Source: Planctomycetota bacterium
GTDB lineage: Bacteria; Planctomycetota; Planctomycetia; Pirellulales; Lacipirellulaceae
Assembly (NCBI GenBank): GCA_029259975.1
Contig: JAJDEE010000117.1
Coordinates: 1-5,062, forward strand
Direction: 5' to 3'
Length of the DNA stretch: 5,062 nt
The notes below the pieces were generated by a model that saw only the letters and a list, made by a program, of their open reading frames with translations, did not search any database and was not told the origin of the DNA. The translations under genes and the position numbers were made by a program. Shown piece after piece: positions 1 through 4,343 of this stretch (positions within the stretch are counted from its first letter, which is position 1; every line of letters begins with the position of its first letter).

Positions 1-621
1 ATGAGCTGCCAAAATCGCCTCGATCATTTTATCTTCAGGCATTTCACGAGCAAAACCCTCGATCATCAGCACGGCGTCCTTGGTGCCCGAGACAATCAGG
101 TCGAGCGTGCTGGTTTCGAGGTCGTCTTGCGTCGGGAACGGGATGAACTCGCCGTTCACACAACCCATACGGACCGAAGCGAGCGGGCCGAGAAACGGCA
201 GCGGTGAAATGCCAAGAGCGGCACAAGCACCGTTCATGGCAAGGATATCGCCGTCAGTCTGACGGTCGCTCGACATGACGAAGTTTTGAATTTGCACTTC
301 GTCGTTAAAACCTTCGGTGAACATCGGACGGATTGGGCGATCGATCAGCCGCGCGGTGAGCGTCTCTTTCATCGTCGGACGGCCTTCACGCTTCAAAAAC
401 CCACCGGGAAACTTGCCGGCGGCGGCGGTCCGCTCGCGGTAGTCGCACATCAGCGGGAAGAAGTCGATCCCAGGACGGGGCTTGCCGGTGGCAGCGGCAC
501 TGAGGACGACCGTGTCTCCGTACTGAACCGTGACGCTACCGGCGGCCTGCTTAGCAAACATGCCGGTCTCGAAGGAGAAGGTGCCTTTACCGATTTTTTT
601 TTCAACTTTGATTTTTTTCAC
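1..621 (-). CDS. pnp: Polynucleotide phosphorylase, N-terminal part (runs off left edge)
   Basis: This is a 3'-5' phosphorolytic exoribonuclease that degrades mRNA using phosphate and can also add tails; it normally forms a trimer in the RNA degradosome. The reverse strand gives 207 uninterrupted codons of a protein usually about 700 residues long, covering the first RNase PH-like domain and the start of the linker. Diagnostic stretches are ETGMFAKQAAGSVTVQYGDT (18-37), FPGGFLKREGRP (71-82) and RLIDRPIRPMF (91-101). The RNA-contacting loop that reads FFRR in E. coli is FLKR here (75-78). I chose GTG at 621-619 because an in-frame TAG lies just upstream (636-634), an AGGA Shine-Dalgarno sits at 635-632, and the next in-frame ATG would cut off the conserved first strand. 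It lies downstream of rpsO, the classic order, and is probably co-transcribed with it. The A9 and A7 runs in the first codons are odd. The family call is very secure. Confidence 0.96.
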   Translation of the reverse strand, partial: MKKIKVEKKIGKGTFSFETGMFAKQAAGSVTVQYGDTVVLSAAATGKPRPGIDFFPLMCDYRERTAAAGKFPGGFLKREGRPTMKETLTARLIDRPIRPMFTEGFNDEVQIQNFVMSSDRQTDGDILAMNGACAALGISPLPFLGPLASVRMGCVNGEFIPFPTQDDLETSTLDLIVSGTKDAVLMIEGFAREMPEDKMIEAILAAH

Positions 622-631
622 TTTTTCAATT

Positions 632-635
632 TCCT
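632..635 (-). promoter_or_regulatory. Shine-Dalgarno of pnp supporting a GTG start
   Basis: AGGA lies 10 nt upstream of the GTG at 621-619. It overlaps the in-frame TAG that rules out any longer reading frame, so it decides the start. Spacing is slightly long but acceptable. Confidence 0.55.
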
Positions 636-732
636 ACATTACATGGAGAGCAGCAACAATGTCGTTCGACCGGTGCCGCGCCTTGGCGGCAGAGAAAAAA
701 CGGTCCGTGTCAGGCAGTAACGAAATGCGTAA

Positions 733-752
733 CTACGCGAAAACACGCGTAG
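733..752 (-). other. Hairpin in the rpsO-pnp spacer
   Basis: CTACGCG (733-739) and CGCGTAG (746-752) are a perfect 7-bp inverted repeat around a 6-nt loop. On the minus-strand transcript it sits about 110 nt upstream of the pnp start. No U-run follows it, so it is unlikely to be an intrinsic terminator. In E. coli the pnp leader contains a stem-loop cut by RNase III that mediates autoregulation by PNPase. A similar role here is an inference from position only. Confidence 0.4.
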
Positions 753-771
753 CCAAACCTGGAGGGGTGAC

Positions 772-840
772 ATGATCCATTACCGCCACACATTGGTCCG
801 AGGTCAGTCGGGCAGATTGCCCCAGCAAAGCTTTGGCTAA
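772..840 (+). CDS. Possible 22-residue small ORF antisense to the rpsO-pnp spacer
   Basis: ATG at 772 opens a 22-codon frame, MIHYRHTLVRGQSGRLPQQS followed by FG, ending in TAA at 838-840. The reason to list it is the strong ribosome binding site, GGAGGGG at 761-767, with about 6 nt between GGAGG and the ATG. The peptide is basic and matches nothing I recognise. It opposes the presumed rpsO-pnp transcript and has no evident promoter. A chance purine-rich run before an ATG is the more likely explanation. Confidence 0.15.
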   Translation: MIHYRHTLVRGQSGRLPQQSFG

Positions 841-845
841 AATTT

Positions 846-881
846 GCCTTGCTTTACTTACGAGCCTTGCTTTACTTACGA
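846..881. repeat. Perfect 18-bp tandem duplication spanning the rpsO stop codon
   Basis: GCCTTGCTTTACTTACGA occurs at 846-863 and again, with no gap, at 864-881. The copy at 864-881 contains the last two codons and TAA stop of rpsO. The other copy recreates the same codons and a second in-frame TAA (856-854) in the 3' untranslated region. The identity indicates a recent slippage or unequal-crossover event that left the S15 reading frame intact. Confidence 0.9.
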
Positions 882-1141
882 ATTGACAAACGACGCAGCA
901 AGTCGAGATACAGTTGCGGGTCGGTCCGCTTGACGTAGTCCAAGAGACGTCGGCGGCGACTCACCATCCGCAGCAAACCGCGGCGGCTGGAGAAGTCTTT
1001 TTTGTGAACCTGAAGATGACCGGTCATTTCCGCAATGCGGTTGGTCAAAATCGAAATCTGGACCTCAGGCGAACCACTGTCGGTGGCGCTGCGTCCGTAC
1101 TCTTTTACCAATGCTTCTTTACGTTCTTTCGTGACCGACAT
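872..1141 (-). CDS. rpsO: 30S ribosomal protein S15
   Basis: S15 is a primary binder of 16S rRNA in the central domain and is needed for platform assembly; it also contributes to the B4 intersubunit bridge. The protein has 89 residues, the exact family length, and reads through the hallmark HKKDFSSRRGLLRMVSRRRR (46-65). The rRNA-contacting residues His42, Asp49 and Ser52 are present, as is the early SGSPEVQI segment (22-29). The ATG at 1141-1139 is preceded by AGGA at 1149-1146, a slightly tight but usable ribosome binding site. The gene is followed by pnp on the same strand after about 250 nt without a convincing terminator, so a joint transcript is likely. In several bacteria S15 represses its own translation through its leader; no such fold is evident to me here. 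The 18-bp duplication at the 3' end leaves the protein unaffected. Confidence 0.98.
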   Translation of the reverse strand: MSVTKERKEALVKEYGRSATDSGSPEVQISILTNRIAEMTGHLQVHKKDFSSRRGLLRMVSRRRRLLDYVKRTDPQLYLDLLRRLSIRK

Positions 1142-1390
1142 CTTTTCCTGCTTCTGTACGATATGCCTGCGTGCGTGTCACTTCGTTGGGCGGTGGTTGC
1201 GATTGGCCGACTTGGCCCGTTGCAGTTCCCTGCGACCTACTACGACCCTAACCAGGATCCTAAAATGTGTGACCCGTTGCTATGACTCTTCCTACTAAAA
1301 ACCTAGTGATACCAATAAACTACTAATCCACCAATGTACCAATCCCACGGGTGTCTGCAACCGCAAATATTGGGCTGTCGCAGTGTCCCT
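1142..1390. other. Spacer between desaturase 3' end and rpsO; must hold the rpsO promoter
   Basis: No coding frame with protein-like composition is visible on either strand. The rpsO promoter should be here on the minus strand. A possible but weak pair is TTGGTG then TATCAC with a 17-bp spacer (about 1335-1307). I see no U-tailed hairpin that would end the desaturase transcript. The only notable pattern is the cluster of ACCAAT hexamers described separately. Confidence 0.5.
1311..1343. repeat. Cluster of ACCAAT/ACTAAT hexamers
   Basis: ACCAAT occurs at 1311-1316, 1330-1335 and 1338-1343, with the one-base variant ACTAAT at 1322-1327. Start-to-start steps are 11, 8 and 8 bp. The cluster lies 170-200 bp upstream of rpsO, where its promoter would be expected. 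Iterated short motifs like this can be binding sites, but the motif is low in complexity and chance is possible. Confidence 0.3.
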
Positions 1391-2566
1391 CTAGCCCGCC
1401 GTCAGCTGCCCCGATTGCTCGAGCCAGCTGAGAAGACGCGTGGAAATCAGCATTTTCCACTCTTCGAACATCTCTTGCACGTGATGAGCAGCCTCTTTGG
1501 CCTCTTTTTTCATCTGGGCGATTTGATGCCTCGAAGCCTCGACTTGCTTGCTCATGGCGAGCTGATATTGCTCTTTTTTGGCCGTCCAATCCTTCATTGC
1601 CTGGCTGAGACGCTCTTGGCTGGCATGGAGGGACTCGAGGATCGATTCTGGCATACTGCTTCCCTTGGCAGCTAGCAGATGCTTGTCGAGCCTACGTTGT
1701 TGCTCGAGAATTTCGGCTGCCAGGATCTTTTCAGCCGGAATCCGACGCAACCCCGAAGTGAGCCTGACTTTTTCCAAAGCCCAGATGGCCCATTTGGTCG
1801 GGTCGTAGCCCCACGGCTTGATCGCGTTGCGATAGTCCGTCTGAAATTTGTGGTGGTAATTGTGATAGCCTTCGCCATAGGTGAACAGCGCCATGATCGC
1901 ACTGTCGCGAGCGGTGGTTCCGGTGTCGTAAGGCCGCGTGCCGATCATGTGGCAAAACGAATTGATGAAGAACGTAAAGTGCTGCACCACGACTGCACGC
2001 AGCAGACCCGCGACCAACAGGCTGGCCAAAGCCGCGCTGCCGCCGCCCCAGCACCAACCGATCAGCGCCGGCAGACCAAAACCCATCCCGAAAGCGATTG
2101 GCAAGTAATAGTTGTGCTGAAACATCAACAGACGAGACTTTTTCATATCGCCTACGTTGCTCAAATCGGTCGGCTCACCATTGGAAAACAGCAACCAACC
2201 ACAATGGGCATGGAAAAAGCCCTTATTGATATCGTAAGGGTCCTTGTCTTGATCCACAAACTTGTGATGTCGGCGATGATCGGCGGACCAATCGAGTACC
2301 GAACCTTCAAAAGCCCCGGCACCAAAAAAGACCGTCCACCACTCGACGAGCGGCGACGCCTTGAACGCCCGATGGGAATACAAACGGTGATAACCGAGCG
2401 TAATGCTCATTCCCGTGGCGAAGTAGAAAAAGGCAAACAACAGAATCTGAAAAAGGTCGATTCCCTCCGTCCACAAATACCAGGGTACGATCGTGATCGC
2501 GAGCACCAAGGTGGACACCAAAAAGGTGGTATTCGGCCAATTCATCTGCTTCAGAAGTTTGTTCAT
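1391..2566 (-). CDS. Acyl-CoA delta-9-type fatty acid desaturase with helical C-terminal extension
   Basis: This is a membrane di-iron enzyme that inserts a cis double bond into acyl chains using O2 and an electron donor. Counting from the chosen start (391 residues), box 1 is HRLYSH (His60, His65), box 2 is HRRHH (His97, His100, His101) and box 3 is GYHNYHH (His235, His238, His239). The extra Asn/His ligands of the stearoyl-CoA desaturase family are in NSFCH (Asn202, His206), and GEGYHNYHH is very close to the animal/yeast consensus. Hydrophobic membrane segments lie at about 14-54 and 152-197. Residues from about 276 to 384 are charged, Gln/Lys/Glu-rich and helical with no glycine-rich breaks, probably a coiled coil, replacing the cytochrome b5 domain of yeast Ole1. 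The ATG at 2566-2564 was chosen because the 27 codons before it (frame opens at 2647) do not resemble the family; neither start has a good Shine-Dalgarno. Electron donor and substrate form (CoA, ACP or lipid) are unknown. Confidence 0.9.
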   Translation of the reverse strand: MNKLLKQMNWPNTTFLVSTLVLAITIVPWYLWTEGIDLFQILLFAFFYFATGMSITLGYHRLYSHRAFKASPLVEWWTVFFGAGAFEGSVLDWSADHRRHHKFVDQDKDPYDINKGFFHAHCGWLLFSNGEPTDLSNVGDMKKSRLLMFQHNYYLPIAFGMGFGLPALIGWCWGGGSAALASLLVAGLLRAVVVQHFTFFINSFCHMIGTRPYDTGTTARDSAIMALFTYGEGYHNYHHKFQTDYRNAIKPWGYDPTKWAIWALEKVRLTSGLRRIPAEKILAAEILEQQRRLDKHLLAAKGSSMPESILESLHASQERLSQAMKDWTAKKEQYQLAMSKQVEASRHQIAQMKKEAKEAAHHVQEMFEEWKMLISTRLLSWLEQSGQLTAG

Positions 2567-2743
2567 TTTGGTTATGCAGGGTTCGAGGCTATATTTTTTG
2601 GGTACTTGTATCGGACTAATGCCGTTGGAGGGCCAAACGCCTAGCATGCGGCAGCAGCGACACTCGACAGTTTAAACCAGCGGGCCAGTTCGACTCTAGG
2701 GGGATTTTTATGCATTTTCCAGCGGCTCAGCATAGGCCGAAGC

Positions 2744-2778
2744 AAAAAAGCTAGCTAGAGCGGCTGGTACCAGCTAGC
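2744..2778 (-). terminator. Probable intrinsic terminator after the SGNH esterase gene
   Basis: On the minus strand GCTAGCT (2778-2772) pairs perfectly with AGCTAGC (2756-2750). One G-T and one G-C pair extend the stem to 9 bp, with an 11-nt loop. Six T follow immediately (2749-2744). It lies about 117 nt past the esterase stop codon at 2895 and before the desaturase, so it should separate the two transcripts. The overlapping 12-bp palindrome GCTGGTACCAGC (2763-2774) offers a competing fold. Confidence 0.6.
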
Positions 2779-2894
2779 AACAATGCGATGCGGGCGTTTG
2801 TCCACTACTAGGGAATGTGGCAGGATTGGGCAACCCTTACCAGCGATCGCCGAACCGTGGCAAAGTTTGATTTTGGCAGTATCAGAAGTCTGGC

Positions 2895-4001
2895 TCATAC
2901 CCTTGGCGAAGCTGCTACCGTTCTGATCGCCAGGAATCTTGATGGGCGGGCTGCGATGTAAACCGCCAACAGGAGGAATGCAAGGGCAAGTACAGCCGGT
3001 TCGGGGACCGTTTTTGCCTGAGTTGTCGTCGCTGCCGAGCTGCTCGTAAGCTGCTGCTGCCATACCAGGAAGTCGGCGCCGTCGACGTCACCATCGCCAT
3101 CGCCGTCGCCGTCGTCCGCACCTTCGCCACCAAAGTTACTTTCCCAAACGGCAAGGTCTGCGGCGTCGACAATGACGTTGCCGTCGAAGTCGCCACCATA
3201 AACGCCGGCTAGCAGCGCGATCTCGACAATCGATAACGGATCGAGTGGCATAGATCCCACGGGATCATAAGTTTCGTTAATGGCCTCGATGGCGGCATTA
3301 GCGATAAAACCTTGCGCGAACGACGAAGGATGCACCGTATCAGCGAAGACACAAAACTGACAGCCACCGCCAAAAAGTGGCGGGTCATCAAGGATCGGCG
3401 TATTGCCAAGCAGCGAAAAGTTGCTCGGGTTGTCGGCTAGCCGATCGAACAAGTCGAACACATCCACGACAGTCGTCCCGTGTGCAGCAGCCAACACGTC
3501 GAGGCGATCGTTCCACCGCTGCGTCGCTTTACGAAAATTGGATATGCTGTCCGTCAAAGGGATATTTGAAAGATCGGGCAGGTTGAACACCACAACATCC
3601 ATACCAGCGCCGCGCAGAGTCATCAGCGCAGTATCAACATTGGTCTCCAAATCATCAATGAATCCAAACAAGCCAAAGGCGACCTCCAAAGTGTGCGTGA
3701 AAAAGTCGTTGCCGCCGATCCAAAGCATCGCCAGATCACCCTCGCCAAATTGGGCAGCAGCTTGCCAATGTTGGCCATCACCGATCAAGTCGTCCGAGGT
3801 CGATCCCGAGTGGGCAAACTTTGTCAGCTGCACACCCAACCGATCGGCGATATGCTCAGCCGCCACTGGGCTACGCACGTCATCCGGGTCGTCGAGCAAA
3901 CTGTCGCCCAGCGAAACGACGTTGTTGAACGTCACCCCCTCGGCACGCTCACAAATTGCCGCCAGCAACAACATCCCCAATACAATACATCGAAGTGTCA
4001 T
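2895..4001 (-). CDS. Secreted SGNH/GDSL-family esterase with dockerin-like repeat and PEP-CTERM-type tail
   Basis: The 368-residue protein is a serine ester hydrolase of the SGNH superfamily, probably acting outside the cytoplasmic membrane; its substrate is unknown. A signal peptide covers about 1-22, with likely cleavage after AEG. Catalytic blocks are visible: SLGDSL with nucleophile Ser34, the block II glycine Gly66, GGND (oxyanion Asn98) and DTVHP with Asp221 and His224. Residues 271-310 hold two calcium-loop repeats of dockerin/EF-hand type (Asp271, 273, Asn275, Asp279, 282; then Asp299, 301, 303, 307, 310), the second inside an Asp-Gly run. The C-terminus has VPEP (332-335), a hydrophobic helix and ARPSR, the sorting-signal layout common in planctomycetes, but 14 extra residues follow the usual end. 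The ATG at 4001-3999 has AAGGA 7 nt upstream (4013-4009). A promoter lies at 4051-4078 and a terminator at 2744-2778, so it is likely monocistronic. Confidence 0.88.
   Translation of the reverse strand: MTLRCIVLGMLLLAAICERAEGVTFNNVVSLGDSLLDDPDDVRSPVAAEHIADRLGVQLTKFAHSGSTSDDLIGDGQHWQAAAQFGEGDLAMLWIGGNDFFTHTLEVAFGLFGFIDDLETNVDTALMTLRGAGMDVVVFNLPDLSNIPLTDSISNFRKATQRWNDRLDVLAAAHGTTVVDVFDLFDRLADNPSNFSLLGNTPILDDPPLFGGGCQFCVFADTVHPSSFAQGFIANAAIEAINETYDPVGSMPLDPLSIVEIALLAGVYGGDFDGNVIVDAADLAVWESNFGGEGADDGDGDGDGDVDGADFLVWQQQLTSSSAATTTQAKTVPEPAVLALAFLLLAVYIAARPSRFLAIRTVAASPRV
3091..3114. repeat. Hexamer repeat coding for an Asp-Gly run in the second calcium loop
   Basis: Four tandem CCRTCG hexamers (two CCATCG, two CCGTCG) encode alternating Asp and Gly on the minus strand. 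They form and extend the acidic second dockerin-like loop of the esterase. Such hexamer tracts can gain or lose units in frame, so length may vary between strains. Confidence 0.7.
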
Positions 4002-4050
4002 GATCTCTTCCTTCTAAATAACTTTCCAGCAAGTTCAGGCTCAAACCTAG

Positions 4051-4078
4051 ATTGTAGCGCTCATTGGCTTTCTAGCAA
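4051..4078 (-). promoter_or_regulatory. Candidate sigma-70-type promoter of the SGNH esterase
   Basis: On the minus strand TTGCTA (4078-4073) and TACAAT (4056-4051) are separated by 16 bp. TACAAT matches the -10 consensus at five of six positions and TTGCTA matches the -35 at four of six. Initiation near 4044 would leave a leader of roughly 43 nt carrying the AAGGA ribosome binding site. Confidence 0.42.
4067..4076 (-). repeat. Copy 1 of a 10-bp motif shared by the two divergent genes
   Basis: GCTAGAAAGC read on the minus strand, 65 nt upstream of the esterase start and overlapping its putative -35 region. The same 10-mer is on the plus strand at 4304-4313, so each divergent gene carries the motif in its own direction. 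This may be a common operator or coincidence. Confidence 0.25.
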
Positions 4079-4087
4079 ACAATGGTT

Positions 4088-4098
4088 AGTGCAAACCG
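4088..4098. repeat. Left flanking direct repeat (possible target-site duplication)
   Basis: AGTGCAAACCG, identical to 4249-4259. It directly abuts the left terminal inverted repeat of the 150-bp element, as a duplicated insertion target would. Confidence 0.6.
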
Positions 4099-4248
4099 CA
4101 GGAGGATTGCAAAGTCGTGTTTTGAACCGCCAAGGACGCCAAGAGCGCCAAGGAAAAACGGAGGGGGCCTACTTTTCAGGAGTATCCGCTGGCGTCTTTG
4201 GCGTCTTTGGCGGTTTCAGTTGTTTTTTATGACTCTGCAATTTGCCTG
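4099..4248. mobile_element. MITE-like 150-bp repeat element with terminal inverted repeats
   Basis: The ends are imperfect inverted repeats. Positions 4099-4116 and the reverse complement of 4231-4248 both begin CAGG, share ATTGCA and end AGTC, matching at 14 of 18 positions. Immediately outside are two perfect copies of AGTGCAAACCG (4088-4098, 4249-4259). The interior holds a long hairpin with 9-nt periodic arms and no coding frame. Short length, inverted ends and a flanking direct repeat are the anatomy of a miniature element moved by a transposase supplied elsewhere. The body resembles 'CGCCAAG' intergenic repeats that I recall from planctomycetes and other bacteria. No transposase is present here. 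The alternative is an immobile structural repeat with a chance flanking match. Confidence 0.55.
4125..4215. repeat. Long hairpin with three 9-nt units in each arm
   Basis: Positions 4125-4150 pair with 4190-4215 over 26 bp with a single mismatch (A4144 against C4196) and three G-T pairs, around a 39-nt loop. The left arm is three 9-mers: CGCCAAGGA, CGCCAAGAG, CGCCAAGGA (4128-4154). The right arm is TGGCGTCTT twice, then TGGCGGTTT (4190-4216). Six T at 4223-4228 follow at a distance of 7 nt, so a plus-strand transcript could be terminated here, although no plus-strand gene lies just upstream. Confidence 0.85.
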
Positions 4249-4259
4249 AGTGCAAACCG
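4249..4259. repeat. Right flanking direct repeat (possible target-site duplication)
   Basis: AGTGCAAACCG, the perfect partner of 4088-4098. It begins at the base after the right terminal inverted repeat. Confidence 0.6.
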
Positions 4260-4286
4260 ACGCCATCTGGTCATGCAGGGCGACGT

Positions 4287-4305
4287 GCGATATGCTCGCT
4301 ATCGC
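4287..4305. repeat. Small inverted repeat upstream of the acyltransferase gene
   Basis: GCGATA (4287-4292) and TATCGC (4300-4305) are a perfect 6-bp inverted repeat with a 7-bp centre, 38 bp before the acyltransferase start. Position and symmetry would suit a dimeric repressor site. No clear -35/-10 pair is visible around it. Confidence 0.25.
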
Positions 4306-4313
4306 TAGAAAGC
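4304..4313 (+). repeat. Copy 2 of the 10-bp motif shared by the two divergent genes
   Basis: GCTAGAAAGC on the plus strand, 30 nt before the acyltransferase start; see the copy at 4067-4076. Confidence 0.25.
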
Positions 4314-4343
4314 TGGACATCCACACTACCATCAGAGACAAAT

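Noticed and set aside
286..720. 144-codon plus-strand frame across the pnp start and leader
   Set aside because: Antisense to the conserved PNPase sequence; its Phe-rich end is only the complement of the A-runs.
810..822. GGGCA-GAT-TGCCC hairpin as rpsO terminator
   Set aside because: Only 5 bp with no adjacent T-run on either strand.
826..835. Palindrome CAAAGCTTTG downstream of rpsO as a terminator
   Set aside because: No loop and no U-run follows; too short to stop transcription, and co-transcription with pnp is expected.
1679..2644. 321-codon open frame on the plus strand opposite the desaturase
   Set aside because: It is the antisense shadow of a gene with unmistakable histidine boxes; the translated product is Arg/Pro-rich without any family pattern.
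2567..2647. Longer desaturase start at ATG 2647
   Set aside because: The extra 27 residues lack family resemblance and no Shine-Dalgarno precedes that ATG. It is kept as an alternative because the chosen ATG at 2566 also lacks a strong one.
2580..2743. Promoter for the desaturase
   Set aside because: AT-rich spots such as TATAGC and CATAAA exist on the minus strand, but none has a matching -35 at 16-18 bp, so no site is called.
3403..4017. 204-codon plus-strand frame opposite the esterase
   Set aside because: Ser/Arg-rich shadow frame lying over the catalytic blocks and signal peptide of the real gene.
4128..4216. CRISPR array suggested by regularly repeated CGCCAAG units
   Set aside because: Units are 9 nt, contiguous without spacers, and arranged as two complementary arms; this is a hairpin repeat.
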